Source of the DNA: Leptospira sp. WS39.C2
GTDB lineage: Bacteria; Spirochaetota; Leptospiria; Leptospirales; Leptospiraceae
DNA: 64,000 nucleotides
Reading direction: 5' to 3'
NCBI RefSeq assembly: GCF_040833965.1
Contig: NZ_CP162142.1
Coordinates: 2,720,001-2,784,000, forward strand
Shown here: positions 39,292 to 50,394 of the stretch, in pieces
Numbering within the stretch: position 1 is the stretch's first letter
How the letters are laid out: each line of letters opens with the position of its first letter
Notes under the pieces: model-generated
The model's database searches: none
What the model was told of the DNA's origin: nothing
What the model saw: only the letters and a program-made list of their open reading frames with translations
Position numbers and translations under genes: made by a program

Positions 39292-40541
39292 GTAGCACCT
39301 CGGATGATGTCTACAGGTGACAAACGGCTTGCCATACGTGCAGGGATAAAACTGGCAACCGAAGCACTAAGAACTGCTATTGAAAAACCTTTTATATAAA
39401 TCATCACATCCCAAGAAATCATCATGGTTTTCATAAGTGCTTTTGAGTTTTGTTTTGGATCTCCTATGGGAATTCCATCAATATAATAACAACCAAGAAC
39501 CCCTACCAAAATTCCAATGATAGCACCTAAGGTCCCTAAAAATAAACCTTGGAAAATGAATAACTGAATTGTATCTTTCTCATCAAAACCAATCGAACGT
39601 AAGATAGCTACTTCCTTCTTTTTCTGGTTCACAACCATGTTAAGTATATTATAAATTCCAAATGCAACGACAAGGATGATGGTAAAGGTTGTTGAGTTCC
39701 GAACAATGTCTTGTGTCCGAAACACTTGTAAGATACTTGCATTCACTTCGTCCCAACTTTCCACTTTGTCTTTACTGAAGTAACGCCAATCTTCTGCAAT
39801 CGTTGCAGCCGCACGAATGTCTTTGATTTTGACAATGATTTGCGATACCTCACCACTTGACTTTGTGATACTTTGTACAGTGGAAAGGGAAGAATACACA
39901 GTCACTTCATCTACCAAACGATTCCCAGTGCTTAAGACTCCCACAATTTTGATAGGGATTAGATCCGTTCCAGGGATATACACAAAAATAGTATCGTCTA
40001 ATTTGGCACCGAGTTTATTCAGTACCCCTTCCCCAACAATGGCAAGCGAAGTTCCCCGTGAAAGGTCAGCTAATTTCCCTTCGACGATATAATCACTGAG
40101 ATTGGTTACTTTTGGTTGGATATTCGGATCCACACCCACAAACCTTGCGGGAGCCGTTGATTTTCCATTTACAAATATCACTTCTTTAGTGAGTTGAGGA
40201 GCAAAGGATACAACCCGATGGTCATTCGACAATTTGTCCATCCACCCAAGAACATTCGTTAAACGTGAATTATCTGTTCTACCGGAAGGAGGAGAAAGCC
40301 ATCTCACCTCTTTTCCTTGAAAGAATACATCATCAAACGTACGTTCCGTGATGAGTTCGTCTTTCGGAGAAATTTTGATTTGCCCATCCGAATTCACAAG
40401 TTGGTCAGTAATGACGGCTTGGAACCCCAACATAATTCCAGAAAATACAATATAACCAGCAGTCCCAAGAATAATCCCAATTAAGGTTAAAATGGATTGT
40501 TGGGGTCTAGATAAAATTTGACGGATTGCAAGGAATAACAT
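39288..40541 (-). CDS. FtsX-type ABC permease (MacB-like)
   Basis: 417 residues with an N-terminal membrane helix, a large periplasmic domain (about 45-275) and three C-terminal helices, ending in the conserved SFIPARMASRLSPVDIIRG. This is the MacB/LolC permease architecture, in which the periplasmic domain moves instead of a substrate channel. It starts one base after the adaptor gene ends. The partner ATPase is encoded next. Confidence 0.88.
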   Translation of the reverse strand: MLFLAIRQILSRPQQSILTLIGIILGTAGYIVFSGIMLGFQAVITDQLVNSDGQIKISPKDELITERTFDDVFFQGKEVRWLSPPSGRTDNSRLTNVLGWMDKLSNDHRVVSFAPQLTKEVIFVNGKSTAPARFVGVDPNIQPKVTNLSDYIVEGKLADLSRGTSLAIVGEGVLNKLGAKLDDTIFVYIPGTDLIPIKIVGVLSTGNRLVDEVTVYSSLSTVQSITKSSGEVSQIIVKIKDIRAAATIAEDWRYFSKDKVESWDEVNASILQVFRTQDIVRNSTTFTIILVVAFGIYNILNMVVNQKKKEVAILRSIGFDEKDTIQLFIFQGLFLGTLGAIIGILVGVLGCYYIDGIPIGDPKQNSKALMKTMMISWDVMIYIKGFSIAVLSASVASFIPARMASRLSPVDIIRGAT

Positions 40542-41312
40542 TTAATTTTTGACTAGGACCTCATCCCCTTCGATTAAATCCCCCTGGACGAGCTCGCCAA
40601 ACTCTGCGTTGATGGCTCCAATACGTACTTCGATTTTTTCTCGTTTCCCATTCCGATACCTCGTGAGTTTCCCTCGTTCCACAGCGACAAGTGGTACAAG
40701 AATCACATTTTCCTTGGAAGAAACTTCTATAGCAACATCCGTTGTCATTTCTGGTAAAATCCCTTGGGGAAGTTCACTTGGTTCAATCCTCACCAAAAAC
40801 TGTCCGTTAGACGGATAAATTCGTTCGACTTCCCCTTTGTAAACATTTCCTCGGATGGATTCAAAACTGAGTTGGGCATGTTGTCCTGGTTTCACACGTA
40901 ACGCAGATTCTTGGTCGAGAGAAACTGATATATACACTTCTTTTAAGTTTTGGATTTCCAATATGGGAAGCCCAGGCATTGCCGTTTCATTTTTGGCAAT
41001 GCTTAGTTTGGTAATGGTGCCAGTGAATGGAGAACGAAAGGTAATTCCAGAATCATTGATGAGGAGTGGCTCACCTTTTTTCACAAATTGCCCTTCTTCT
41101 ACATAAATCTCTCGGACTGAAGCAGCGATCCCGAACTTCAAGATGAAACTATCCACTGGTTTCACAGTACCAAGGGCATAGACAGCCTCAACTAACGAAC
41201 CTTTTTTGATGATAATGAGATTCGACTTAGATCCTCGAAAGAAAAATACAAGGAACAAAATTAGAATGATTATAACTGAAACTACAATTCCGTACAGCAA
41301 ATTCCGATTCAT
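40542..41312 (-). CDS. Periplasmic adaptor (MacA/HlyD family)
   Basis: 256 residues: an N-terminal membrane anchor (about 8-27), then the biotinyl-lipoyl pieces VREIYVEEGQFVKKGEPLL and RSPFTGTITKL, then a beta-barrel domain and a membrane-proximal domain (VLVPLVAVERG). The coiled-coil hairpin between the lipoyl halves is almost absent, which is short for MacA and suggests a different outer partner. It is first of three genes for a MacAB-like transporter. It lies 53 bases after mtaB. Confidence 0.86.
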   Translation of the reverse strand: MNRNLLYGIVVSVIIILILFLVFFFRGSKSNLIIIKKGSLVEAVYALGTVKPVDSFILKFGIAASVREIYVEEGQFVKKGEPLLINDSGITFRSPFTGTITKLSIAKNETAMPGLPILEIQNLKEVYISVSLDQESALRVKPGQHAQLSFESIRGNVYKGEVERIYPSNGQFLVRIEPSELPQGILPEMTTDVAIEVSSKENVILVPLVAVERGKLTRYRNGKREKIEVRIGAINAEFGELVQGDLIEGDEVLVKN

Positions 41313-41365
41313 GATGACCTTATCATGAAGACTTTGTTTTGTTTGGGAATTCTTTTTCTAAATGA

Positions 41366-42655
41366 TTATCTTGCAAAAGTGAAACGAAATTCACCTTCTT
41401 TGTCTTTGGCGGGAAAATATTCTTCACACCTAACATCGACAAATTGACCTTTTTGTAATGTATCAATGGGGAATGTTTCGGGTAAACGTCCTTTTAAATA
41501 ATGATCCGTCACAAGCCTTCCATCATTTTCCAAAATGGCTTCGAAGGTTTTCCCAATAGCAGTTTTTGCATAAGAAGTGTGTAACTGGGAGCTGAGTGCC
41601 ATTAAATCCAAAACACGGCGTTTTTTTTCATCCCCAGGGATGGGATCTCCCAAACTTTCAGCAGAGGTTCCTTTTCTTACAGAATAAGGGAAAACATGTA
41701 ATTTGGCAAAACCTAGCTCGATTAATAATTGTTTGGTTTCCTGGAATTCGACTTCAGTTTCTGATGGAAACCCTACAATCACATCTGTTCCTAAAAATAA
41801 ATTGGGGAGTTTTGATTTGGCTAGTTCAATACGGGTACGAAACGCATCGGGATGGTAAGTGCGCTTCATGTCTTTTAAAATTTTACGACTGCCACTTTGG
41901 ATGGGAACATGTAAAAATTTACAAAACCTAGGGTGCTGCATAAGATCAAGTAATCCAGATCCCACATCGGGTGGTTCAATCGAAGACAAACGGATACGTG
42001 AGTATTCTAAAACTTTTAAGATGTCTTCTACTAAATTGAGGAAACCTTTGTCTCCATTTTCCAAACGATACCAACCCAAGTTAACACCCGTTAATTGGAT
42101 TTCACCGACACCATTGTCTTGTAAGTATTTGACTTGGTCTAATATATCTTGGTAGTTTCGGCTGACTCCAAGTCCCCTTGCTGCAGGAATTTTGCAATAA
42201 GAACACTTTCGATTACAACCATCTTGGATTTTTAAATAGGCTCTCGTATGGCCTTCCGGTAATACATCTGAATAAGAAAAACGATCTAAGTTTTGTGGTT
42301 GTGAGTAGGTTTTCCCTTCCGAGTCCGCTAAAATTTGGTAAGGTAAACTACTTTTTTCGGTATTCCCAAAAACGCCAAAAACACCAGGGATATTTTGTAA
42401 TATTTCTTTGTCTGTTTCCGCATAACAACCGGTCACATAAACTTTTGCCCCAGGATTTGTGCGAATGGCATTGCGGATGATGTTTCTGTTTTTAACATCG
42501 GCTTTGTTTGTTACCGTACAAGTATTAACAACAATGTACTCTGCGTTTTCATCCGCTGTAGCAAGGGTGAACCCTTTGTCTTTTAGGACAGTGTACATTC
42601 CATCTGTCTCAAAAAAATTGAGACGGCAACCGAGTGTATGGAACTTAATTTTCAC
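41366..42655 (-). CDS. mtaB: tRNA methylthiotransferase MtaB
   Basis: 429 residues of the MiaB/MtaB family: Cys10, Cys46 and Cys77 (TLGCRLN, NTCTVTN, GCYAE) for the N-terminal cluster; Cys147, 151 and 154 ([11 protein letters not shown]) for the radical-SAM cluster; a C-terminal TRAM domain. The TLGCRLN start and the overall length fit MtaB, which adds a methylthio group to t6A37 in tRNA, rather than MiaB or RimO. It overlaps the TPR gene by four bases. Confidence 0.92.
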   Translation of the reverse strand: MKIKFHTLGCRLNFFETDGMYTVLKDKGFTLATADENAEYIVVNTCTVTNKADVKNRNIIRNAIRTNPGAKVYVTGCYAETDKEILQNIPGVFGVFGNTEKSSLPYQILADSEGKTYSQPQNLDRFSYSDVLPEGHTRAYLKIQDGCNRKCSYCKIPAARGLGVSRNYQDILDQVKYLQDNGVGEIQLTGVNLGWYRLENGDKGFLNLVEDILKVLEYSRIRLSSIEPPDVGSGLLDLMQHPRFCKFLHVPIQSGSRKILKDMKRTYHPDAFRTRIELAKSKLPNLFLGTDVIVGFPSETEVEFQETKQLLIELGFAKLHVFPYSVRKGTSAESLGDPIPGDEKKRRVLDLMALSSQLHTSYAKTAIGKTFEAILENDGRLVTDHYLKGRLPETFPIDTLQKGQFVDVRCEEYFPAKDKEGEFRFTFAR

Positions 42656-43431
42656 AGGGCTGCGAGGGAAGTGATCCTTTTGGAATTTTCTTTGATCGTA
42701 TTACTTTCGCCATTCAATGAAGATGCTTTTTCAATACAAGTTTTGGCTTCTTCCAAATAAGAATTGGCCATACTTTTTTTGCCCAATTTTTTATTGGTTC
42801 TGTAAAGTGATTCTTGGACGAGTGCTAGGTTATTCCAAATTTCCGCAGAGTTTTGGTTGATGCTCGATGCCCATCGCAAACTCATATCAGCTTTATCATA
42901 ATTTTTTAATTGGTAATATATTTTCCCTTCTAACTCAAGCATCCGAACATCACTAGGGCTTCCTGCTTTTGCTTTTTCAATTTGGGAAAGAGCTGTTTTG
43001 GAGGCACCTTTTTCAGAAAGAGCCAAGGCATAATAATAACGAATCTCAGGATTTTGAGGGTACATCGGAATTGCTTTTTCAGCCAATTCAATTGCGGGTT
43101 TCCATTTTTTGTGACGAGTTAAGATGGCAAGGCTTCCCTGAAGTAAGTCTTCATCATCAGGTTTACGTTTTCTTGCTTCCAACATGTTTTTATAAGAATT
43201 ATCGAAGTCGTTTAACTTATCATAGTTGTATGCAAGTAATGCATAAAATTCGTAAGAAGACTTACCATCAACAAGTAGGCTTTTTACAAGTTCGATTGAT
43301 TTAGCGTAGTTTTTGGTTTTATATTCATCTACTGCTTGGAAATAGGCAGAACCAACTTGTTCCTTATCTTGAGCATATAATGAAGATACAAGTAGACAAA
43401 TAACGGCAGTGAAGTGAGACAAATGTTTCAT
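42652..43431 (-). CDS. Exported TPR-repeat protein
   Basis: 259 residues with a signal peptide ending in SSLYA-QD and about five tetratricopeptide repeats, for example [41 protein letters not shown] and [21 protein letters not shown] proteins mediate protein contacts; the partner is not evident. It overlaps neighbours on both sides by four bases (mtaB and the small membrane protein), so it belongs to the clpC-mtaB unit. Confidence 0.83.
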   Translation of the reverse strand: MKHLSHFTAVICLLVSSLYAQDKEQVGSAYFQAVDEYKTKNYAKSIELVKSLLVDGKSSYEFYALLAYNYDKLNDFDNSYKNMLEARKRKPDDEDLLQGSLAILTRHKKWKPAIELAEKAIPMYPQNPEIRYYYALALSEKGASKTALSQIEKAKAGSPSDVRMLELEGKIYYQLKNYDKADMSLRWASSINQNSAEIWNNLALVQESLYRTNKKLGKKSMANSYLEEAKTCIEKASSLNGESNTIKENSKRITSLAAL

Positions 43432-43862
43432 AATAAATCCGAGGGAACCGTAATGGAGTTCAAATTGACCGTATCGATCCTGGAATGGTATGGTTCAATA
43501 GGGTCCAGGTATAGGAAAACGCTTCCCCCTTTGGAAAGCAAGTAATGTTCAATATGTTCCTCGGTAATGATTTCTAAATCCCCGACATAGAGAATTGGAT
43601 TTTCCCCGGGTCCTAAATGCAGGTGGAATTCTTCCGTGGGTAAAAAATCAGATAAACTCAGATACCCAGAACCAAAATACAAACCGGATTGGAAGTAGTA
43701 TTTGTAGTGAACTTTGACTTCGGGAAGGATTAAATTCGGGCGGATGTACCCAAGTTCGATTCGTTCAATCGTCCCAACTGTTCGAATTTTACGAAGTTGG
43801 AACCAAATCTTACGGATGAAAAAGTAGGAAAATAGGAAGACGAGGGGAATGAGAATAGCCAT
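43428..43862 (-). CDS. Small membrane-anchored protein, unknown
   Basis: 144 residues with one N-terminal membrane helix (LIPLVFLFSYFFI) and a beta-rich remainder (VGTIERIELGYIRPN, VHYKYYFQSGLYFGSGYL) that resembles DUF3592 proteins. It lies 25 bases after clpC and overlaps the TPR gene. No function can be assigned. Confidence 0.65.
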   Translation of the reverse strand: MAILIPLVFLFSYFFIRKIWFQLRKIRTVGTIERIELGYIRPNLILPEVKVHYKYYFQSGLYFGSGYLSLSDFLPTEEFHLHLGPGENPILYVGDLEIITEEHIEHYLLSKGGSVFLYLDPIEPYHSRIDTVNLNSITVPSDLL

Positions 43863-43887
43863 TTCCGTTCGCCTTCCAAATCACACT

Positions 43888-46443
43888 CTAAACGAGAGCT
43901 AGATCTTTTTCCTCAGTGTTTGGAGAAGATCCGTCATCTTTTTTCGGAACTTCTTTGTAGTCAGACCAAGGAGTTTCGGAATACACAAGTTTCCCTTCTG
44001 CCAAATCTACCATAATTTTGGTAGGGTTGTCATACACTCCTTTCAATGACTGCACTGCCATATAATCTTCCAATTCTCTCTGGAACACACGTCTGAGTGG
44101 TCGTGCACCATAGTTTTGGTCGTATCCAATGGTTGCAAAATGTTCTTTTGCACTTAAAGTGAGTTCCACTAGAACTTTTTTCTCCGTCAAACGTTTGTTA
44201 AAATCTTTTAACATGATATCTACAATGCTAACGATTTCTTCTTTTTTGAGAGGAGAAAAGTAAACCACTTCATCTACACGGTTGAGAAACTCAGGATTGA
44301 AATGTTTTTTCAATTGTTCTCTTGCTTGTTCTGCTTTGTAAGATTCTCTTTCTTCTGCAAAATCTTCAAAACCCAAACGTCCACCTTTGGAAATTTCCTT
44401 AGCTGCAATATTAGATGTCATGATGATAATGGTATCTCGGAAATTGACCTTGCGTCCTTTTGTATCTGTTAAATTTCCCTCTTCCATAATTTGGAGTAGG
44501 ATATTAAACAAATCATGGTGCGCTTTTTCAATCTCATCGAGTAACACCAAACTATATGGTTTTCTTCTCACAAATTCTGTGAGTTGGCCACCATCATCAT
44601 ACCCAACATACCCTGGAGGAGCTCCGATGAGTCTGGATACAGCATGAGGTTCCATGTATTCCGACATATCAATGCGCAGCATATTGTCTTCAGAACCAAA
44701 CAACTGCTCTGCGAGAGCTTTTGCGAGTTCCGTTTTTCCCACACCTGTTGGTCCAAGGAAAATGAATGAACCAGTAGGTCGTTTTTCACTTTTGAGACCG
44801 GTGCGAGAACGTCTGACAGCACGTGCCACTTTTTCGATAGCTTCCGTTTGTCCAACAATACGAGATTTAATTTCTTCTTCCATATTGAGGAGTTTCGTGT
44901 TTTCGGACTGTTCCATTTTTTTCAAAGGAATCCCTGTCCATAAACTAACTACTGAAAGGATGTCTTCTTCTTCGATGGAAACAGCATACCCTTCCATACG
45001 TTCTTGCCATTGTTTGGTTTTTTCTTCCAATAAGCCTTTTTTACGATTCACTTCATCGCGAACCGCAGCCGCTTTTTCATACTCTTGGCTACGAACCAAA
45101 TCTTCTTTTTTGACAGAAAGAGCTTTGATTTCTTCTTCAATCTCTTTGATTTCATTGGGTCTTTGGCAATTCGCAAGTCGTGCTTTTGCTCCTGCTTCAT
45201 CGATGATGTCAATCGCCTTGTCTGGTAAAAAACGATCATTGATATAACGGTGCGATAATTTCACAGCTTGTTCGATGGCTTTTTCCGAATAACGCACCTT
45301 ATGGTGGGATTCATAAGCTTTTTTCAAACCATCTAAAATAAGAACCGCATCGTCAACGGAAGGCTCAAGCACCTTCACCATTTGGAATCTTCTTTCCAAT
45401 GCAGAATCTTTTTCGATGTACTTACGGTATTCGTTATTGGTGGTCGCACCAATACATTGTAATTCCCCACGTGCGAGTGCTGGTTTTAAAATGTTAGCCG
45501 CATCCACTGCCCCTTCGGCCGCACCTGCTCCAATGAGAGTGTGTAACTCATCAATGAAGATGATGATGTTTTGTGAAGTGACGATCTCTTTCATGATTTT
45601 TTTCAATCGTTCCTCAAACTCACCACGGTATTTGGTACCTGCAATGAGACTTGCCAAATCTAAGGATAACACTCGTTTGTCGAAAAGGAGATCAGGTACT
45701 AACTTTTCAATGACTGCTTGCGCAAGGCCTTCTACGATGGCTGTTTTACCAACACCCGATTCCCCCACGAGAACTGGGTTATTTTTTGTTTTACGAGATA
45801 AAATTTGAATCACTCGTTCGATTTCTTTGGACCTACCGATGACTGGATCCAATTTTTTTTCACGAGCGAGTTGTGTGAGGTCGCGCGCAAATTCATCCAA
45901 TATCGGAGTTTTACTTTTTTCTTGTCTAGGAGTTGCCGTTTGTGTTTGGCCTTGTCCTGTGGTTTGCGATCCTGTAGTCCCACCACTCCCGACCGCACCT
46001 GAAGGTGGTGCTCCGAGTAGGCGTAAAATTTCCGATTTGATGACATTATAGTTCACACTGAAGGAAGATAATGATCCACCAGCGATATTATTATTATCAC
46101 GAAGTAATGCGAGTAAAATGTGTTCGGTTCCCACATAGTTGTGTTTGAGGCGTTTTGCCTCTTCTTTGGAAACTTCGATCATTTTTTGGTACTTGTCTTG
46201 CCCTTGGCTGACATCGAGTAACAAAGCACCCGAACCCTCACGGGTACGTTTCTCCACTTCTTTACGGAGTTCGTTTAAATTGATATTTAGATTCGTTAGA
46301 ATCTTTATCGCGACAGAGTCCTCCTCCCGGAGAAGCCCAAGTAGTATGTGTTCAGGACCGATAAAATCGGAACCTAAACGTTTAGCCTCATCTTGGGCGA
46401 TTTCGTTGATGACTCTTTTTGCTCTTTTGGTGAATTCCAACAT
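43888..46443 (-). CDS. clpC: Clp protease ATPase subunit ClpC
   Basis: 851 residues in the ClpC order: two Clp_N repeats (1-145), a Gln/Thr/Gly-rich linker, AAA domain 1 with GESGVGKT (227-234), a UVR-type middle domain (about 445-470), and AAA domain 2 with GPTGVGKT (564-571). A ClpP-contact loop (GGRLGFEDF) is present. ClpC unfolds proteins for ClpP. In Firmicutes it recognises phospho-arginine via the N-domain, with marking done by McsB; a McsA/McsB-like gene lies 60 bases upstream here. It is followed by the DUF3592-like gene. Confidence 0.95.
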   Translation of the reverse strand: MLEFTKRAKRVINEIAQDEAKRLGSDFIGPEHILLGLLREEDSVAIKILTNLNINLNELRKEVEKRTREGSGALLLDVSQGQDKYQKMIEVSKEEAKRLKHNYVGTEHILLALLRDNNNIAGGSLSSFSVNYNVIKSEILRLLGAPPSGAVGSGGTTGSQTTGQGQTQTATPRQEKSKTPILDEFARDLTQLAREKKLDPVIGRSKEIERVIQILSRKTKNNPVLVGESGVGKTAIVEGLAQAVIEKLVPDLLFDKRVLSLDLASLIAGTKYRGEFEERLKKIMKEIVTSQNIIIFIDELHTLIGAGAAEGAVDAANILKPALARGELQCIGATTNNEYRKYIEKDSALERRFQMVKVLEPSVDDAVLILDGLKKAYESHHKVRYSEKAIEQAVKLSHRYINDRFLPDKAIDIIDEAGAKARLANCQRPNEIKEIEEEIKALSVKKEDLVRSQEYEKAAAVRDEVNRKKGLLEEKTKQWQERMEGYAVSIEEEDILSVVSLWTGIPLKKMEQSENTKLLNMEEEIKSRIVGQTEAIEKVARAVRRSRTGLKSEKRPTGSFIFLGPTGVGKTELAKALAEQLFGSEDNMLRIDMSEYMEPHAVSRLIGAPPGYVGYDDGGQLTEFVRRKPYSLVLLDEIEKAHHDLFNILLQIMEEGNLTDTKGRKVNFRDTIIIMTSNIAAKEISKGGRLGFEDFAEERESYKAEQAREQLKKHFNPEFLNRVDEVVYFSPLKKEEIVSIVDIMLKDFNKRLTEKKVLVELTLSAKEHFATIGYDQNYGARPLRRVFQRELEDYMAVQSLKGVYDNPTKIMVDLAEGKLVYSETPWSDYKEVPKKDDGSSPNTEEKDLALV

Positions 46444-46503
46444 GCCGCACCCTGCCTTTAATAATTAGACGAACGTCCTTGTTCCCATCATGACCGTACT
46501 GGG

Positions 46504-47301
46504 TCAAAGGGAGCCTCGTAAACCAAGAATTTTGTAAAACTGACGTTTTTGGACCGCGAATGCGTTCTTCCACGAGATTTTTACGACAAGTCCTCGGAAT
46601 TTTCCGAGTGACTCTCTTCTATGATCGGTGGAAGGAGCAAATTCTATACCAAATTCGGAAAGTTTCTCGAAAAGTGAAAATAACTTTGGATCCATACCTT
46701 TTTCTATCCCAAGAAGGAATGAATCCCTCCTTCCTTTCCCCAAATTGGTGGGGCAAGACGAAAGAAATCCTATCCCTTTGCGAAATGCCCATTGGTTTCG
46801 TTTGTAAAGAAAACGAAGGAGAAAACGTTTTTCCATTGTGAGCTTTGTTTTGCTAATTTGGTTTTGTATCCGAAAACTTTCGTATTTTGTATCGATGGTT
46901 TTTAGGATTTCCAAACGTAAGTGGTCTTCCGAACCCAAATACAATCTGTAGAATGGATTTAATCCTTCTGAAGTGAAGGACAGATTGTTTGGTCCTTCCG
47001 ATAAATAATCCAAACCATTAATTTCGGCTAACAATTGTTTTACTTCCGATTCCCGTGTTTCATAGTAGGGAAAAAAACGATGAGAAAGGTTTCTTGTAAT
47101 CCGAGTTCGGACAGATAAAACATGTAACTTGGATTGGTTTGTGACTAAAAACCTTTCTAGTTCCTGGAGAAGAGATGTCGGAATCCAAAATCTTTTCGTC
47201 TGTTTGGGATAGGAAAACATTGTGACACAATGTTCGCATCCAAATTTACCAGAGATGCGAAACTGAGTTTCCTGTGTCCCACAAATCCGGCAAAAAATCA
47301 T
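46504..47301 (-). CDS. Compact McsA-McsB-like fusion (zinc finger plus phosphagen-kinase-like domain)
   Basis: 265 residues. Residues 1-30 form a two-CxxC zinc finger (Cys4, Cys7, Cys22, Cys25), as in McsA. The remainder resembles the arginine kinase Mcs[10 protein letters not shown] (63-71), GSEDHLRLE (123-131) and [12 protein letters not shown] (181-192) with Cys183. McsB is about 350-360 residues, whereas this part is about 230 and the expected RGxxGE loop and C-terminal section are missing or rewritten. Gene order (mcsAB then clpC) repeats the mcsA-mcsB-clpC order of Firmicutes. It may be an arginine kinase, or a non-catalytic relative. It overlaps lolD by four bases. Confidence 0.8.
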   Translation of the reverse strand: MIFCRICGTQETQFRISGKFGCEHCVTMFSYPKQTKRFWIPTSLLQELERFLVTNQSKLHVLSVRTRITRNLSHRFFPYYETRESEVKQLLAEINGLDYLSEGPNNLSFTSEGLNPFYRLYLGSEDHLRLEILKTIDTKYESFRIQNQISKTKLTMEKRFLLRFLYKRNQWAFRKGIGFLSSCPTNLGKGRRDSFLLGIEKGMDPKLFSLFEKLSEFGIEFAPSTDHRRESLGKFRGLVVKISWKNAFAVQKRQFYKILGLRGSL

Positions 47302-47996
47302 AGACTAACTGGCGATAACTTACCTGAAACAATTCGATTTCGTTTGTGAGCCATGGAAGCAAGTTCCAAATCATGGGTCACAAGGATGAGAGAAAACTTA
47401 AACTCATTTTGTAGTTCTTTGATGAGGTCCATAAGATGCCTTGAGTTGTCCCGGTCGAGGTTTCCTGTAGGTTCATCGGCAAGGATGAGTTGCCTTCTTC
47501 CCACAAGGGCACGCGCCACACCAACACGAGCACTTTCCCCACCTGAGAGTTGAGAAGGAAAACTTTCCGTTCGTTCTCCTAGTCCTACTTTTTTTAAAAT
47601 ATCAATGGCTTCTGTTTTTGCTTGTGATGGATTCATCCTGGCAATGAGGAGAGGCATCATCACATTTTCCAAAGCAGTAAAATCAGGAAGCAGTAAGTGT
47701 TGTTGGAAAATAAAAGATATTTTTTCAGCACGAAAACTTTCTCTTTGTTTTTCACTTAGATTTTTAAGGGAAACTCCACAAACTTCCACCTCACCGTCGT
47801 CAAACGAGTCCATCGCTCCAAGGATATTGAGAAGTGTTGATTTTCCAACACCAGATGCCCCTTCTACTGAAACGATCTCCCCAGGTAACACTTCAAAGTC
47901 GAGACCTGAAATGATATGGTACCTTTTGTCTACGACTTGGTAATACTTTTCTAATTTGCGAACAGAGACTGTTGGTTTGATTTCAGAATTAGTCAT
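47298..47996 (-). CDS. lolD: Lipoprotein-releasing ABC ATPase LolD
   Basis: 232 residues with Walker [11 protein letters not shown]-loop [16 protein letters not shown], the variant signature [15 protein letters not shown] (Glu-Ser-Ala in place of Glu-Gln-Gln), Walker [12 protein letters not shown] and H-loop VTHD. The [11 protein letters not shown] block is typical of LolD. Its permease gene is directly upstream, with an eight-base overlap. It should energise transfer of lipoproteins from the inner membrane. Confidence 0.9.
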   Translation of the reverse strand: MTNSEIKPTVSVRKLEKYYQVVDKRYHIISGLDFEVLPGEIVSVEGASGVGKSTLLNILGAMDSFDDGEVEVCGVSLKNLSEKQRESFRAEKISFIFQQHLLLPDFTALENVMMPLLIARMNPSQAKTEAIDILKKVGLGERTESFPSQLSGGESARVGVARALVGRRQLILADEPTGNLDRDNSRHLMDLIKELQNEFKFSLILVTHDLELASMAHKRNRIVSGKLSPVSL

Positions 47997-49341
47997 TGCG
48001 AATGGTATCCACTGGGTTTAAATTAGCGGCCATACGTGCAGGGAAATACCCCGCAAGGCCAGAGAGAATGGTAGCAGCTGTTGTCACCATAAAGATAAAG
48101 GAAATATCAATGTCCACAGGGATATGATCAAAGTAATAGATGTCTTTCGGAACCAGTTCCACAGGATCCCAATCCCCTGGGTTTAAGAGACCACCCACTC
48201 CATTGATGATTTCTGAAATCGCATTGATGATGACTTCTAATTTGGTTGCAATGAATATCCCCGTCATCCCTCCCACAAGGGAAGATAAAATCCCAACAAT
48301 CATTGCATTCAGTGTGAAGATGAGAAGGATATCATTCGATGCAAGACCAAGGGCTTTTAAAGTTCCAATCGACCTTCGTTTGGCACGGATGAGAGAGTGG
48401 ACCGTTGCAACCATCCCAAGGGCCGCAAGCACAATGAAAAGAAACACAATGATAGAGATGATGGTTTTTTCCAAACGAAGGGCCGCAAGGAAGTTCTCTT
48501 GTTCTTCTGCAATCGTGCGAACTGACCAAGACGTATCATCTTGGATTTTTTGGTTCCAATTTTCTTCGTTTAACCGAGATAAGATTCTATGTTTGGTGAG
48601 TTTTAAATCATCTAGAGAACGAACCTTGATGGCAATTTGGTTCACAGCTCCCTTCATCTTAAAAAACTCTTGGGCTTGTGGGAGTGATAAAAAGACAAAC
48701 TTCGAATCGTAATTATAGTAACCAGTTTTAAATAGTCCTACCAAACGAAAGGATTGTACATTCACCTGCACACCTCTTTCGACAGTAAACCTTCCACCAG
48801 GAACGGCCATGGTAATCTCACGTCCGATCCCATACCCGTAAATCGCACTCATTTCCTTTCCAACCACGACCATTTTTTTCGTATTGATCGAAGGGATATC
48901 GTCCCGGTTGTATTGCAAAATTCGGGGGAAGTTGGGAAGTCCATTTTCCACCAATTTTTCGATGGAATCAATGGGCACGGCACGGATCATGATGGGGTTA
49001 AAATTATTATTACTTTGGATGAGACCGTGGCTTGTGATATTCCCTTCGACCGAGACGAAGGATTCAGCTAGTTTTGGATCGGATTTCAAGTGGGTGATGA
49101 CCGTTTCATAATCATAAATGGCCCCCGACCCATACGAATTTTCGATGGTGATGTGTGGACCACCTTGCCAAAGGGATTCTTTTACTTGTTTTTGGAATCC
49201 ATTAAAAATGGACAGAACCACAACAAGAAGCCCCACTCCCACTGCCATCACGATGAACGATAGTCTGGATTTGATGGAGAGGAATCCCAATACGCGGGAC
49301 CCTCGGATATAACGAATAGTGATTAAAGAGACAATTCCCAT
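47989..49341 (-). CDS. lolE: Lipoprotein-releasing permease LolC/LolE
   Basis: 450 residues: the N-terminal [20 protein letters not shown] block and first helix, a large periplasmic domain, and three C-terminal helices ending with [22 protein letters not shown]. This is the LolC/E family; one permease seems to serve for both. The protein abundance of lipoboxes in this window agrees with a working Lol pathway. The divergent gene begins 60 bases away. Confidence 0.9.
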   Translation of the reverse strand: MGIVSLITIRYIRGSRVLGFLSIKSRLSFIVMAVGVGLLVVVLSIFNGFQKQVKESLWQGGPHITIENSYGSGAIYDYETVITHLKSDPKLAESFVSVEGNITSHGLIQSNNNFNPIMIRAVPIDSIEKLVENGLPNFPRILQYNRDDIPSINTKKMVVVGKEMSAIYGYGIGREITMAVPGGRFTVERGVQVNVQSFRLVGLFKTGYYNYDSKFVFLSLPQAQEFFKMKGAVNQIAIKVRSLDDLKLTKHRILSRLNEENWNQKIQDDTSWSVRTIAEEQENFLAALRLEKTIISIIVFLFIVLAALGMVATVHSLIRAKRRSIGTLKALGLASNDILLIFTLNAMIVGILSSLVGGMTGIFIATKLEVIINAISEIINGVGGLLNPGDWDPVELVPKDIYYFDHIPVDIDISFIFMVTTAATILSGLAGYFPARMAANLNPVDTIRND

Positions 49342-49401
49342 GATGACCTAATCTTTTTGACAGCTTTCTTCGAAAGATGGATACTGTCAAAAAAGAACCT
49401 T

Positions 49402-50388
49402 ATGCCCGAAACACCAAACTATTATTCTGTCAAAGTCAATCTTCGAGACGAAGCCAATATGGTGTACACCATGGTTTCTGCTATCATTGACCCGGTTGAA
49501 ATCAAATCGGTGAAATATGAGGGTGTTTCTTGTACAAGCCCACTTTCCCTATTGCCAGTTCGGTCTACATTCCAAGACTTTTATAACCGAATGCAACGGG
49601 TGATTTACAAAGGGGAACAGCAAAAAAATATCACAAAGTCCCTACAGGAACTGATCAAAACTAAATTTGGTTCTGAAAGTTTTTTAGAAGAGATCCTCCA
49701 TTACATGGACCACAATCTCACAGACCGACTCGACTTTGTATTCAGTGAAATTCACAAAAGAACTGCGGGGAATTCAGAACCCAAAGTGGAAATCCATTTT
49801 GAACTGATTGATCCAAACGACATGACAAAAACTACTGTGGATGAAGAGGAGATCGCAAAAAAAGAAGCACCTCCAGTAACCCCTGTTCCACAAGCTTCTG
49901 GTTTTCTCATCCCTGCTGACAAACAAATCGTCCAGTTTAAATTCCAACTTTCTCCTGTGAACGGTGTGCCTCTCGTAGAACTCAAAGCAGGCGACAATGT
50001 GTATGTACGTTTGGTGCCAGGTGATTCCATCACTGATTCCATCATCAATAGTTTGGAACTAAAAGAGGATTCTGGTGCAGTCAAACAAATCCCTGCTAAA
50101 ATTGTAAACATTTCGAATAACAAAAATTTTTCGGAAGTTGTGATCAAAATCAATGAACAGATTTATGGAAAAATCATCGAAGAAGAAAATTCAGTGAAAA
50201 TCAAAACCACTGATACAAGCCAAGGGGCAGCCAATATCATGAATTCAGTTGCATCCCCTACTGCAAAAATTACGAAAGCAAAACAAAACACTAATTTATC
50301 TGCAGATGAAAGTTTCCATTTGATGCCCTATATCATTATGTTAGTCGTTCTTGCCATTGGTATGATGACAATCTTTGTGATTCTCTAA
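49402..50388 (+). CDS. Tail-anchored protein of unknown function
   Basis: 328 residues from the ATG at 49402, which removes an upstream in-frame stretch reaching into the divergent promoter. The N-terminal half is soluble and mixed alpha/beta (YNRMQRVIYKGEQQKNITKS, KFGSESFLEEILHYMDHNLT). The middle is a beta-type segment with KAGDNVYVRLVPGDSITD. A single C-terminal helix (LMPYIIMLVVLAIGMMTIFV) suggests tail anchoring. I do not recognise the family. It is followed after six bases by another unknown membrane gene. Confidence 0.7.
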   Translation: MPETPNYYSVKVNLRDEANMVYTMVSAIIDPVEIKSVKYEGVSCTSPLSLLPVRSTFQDFYNRMQRVIYKGEQQKNITKSLQELIKTKFGSESFLEEILHYMDHNLTDRLDFVFSEIHKRTAGNSEPKVEIHFELIDPNDMTKTTVDEEEIAKKEAPPVTPVPQASGFLIPADKQIVQFKFQLSPVNGVPLVELKAGDNVYVRLVPGDSITDSIINSLELKEDSGAVKQIPAKIVNISNNKNFSEVVIKINEQIYGKIIEEENSVKIKTTDTSQGAANIMNSVASPTAKITKAKQNTNLSADESFHLMPYIIMLVVLAIGMMTIFVIL

Positions 50389-50394
50389 AATAAG

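Noticed and set aside
44654..45247. Long open frame antisense to clpC
   Set aside because: It is the mirror of a highly conserved coding region, has Ser/Arg-rich composition and no ribosome binding site. The same holds for frames opposite flhA (12685-13254) and lolE (48140-48712).
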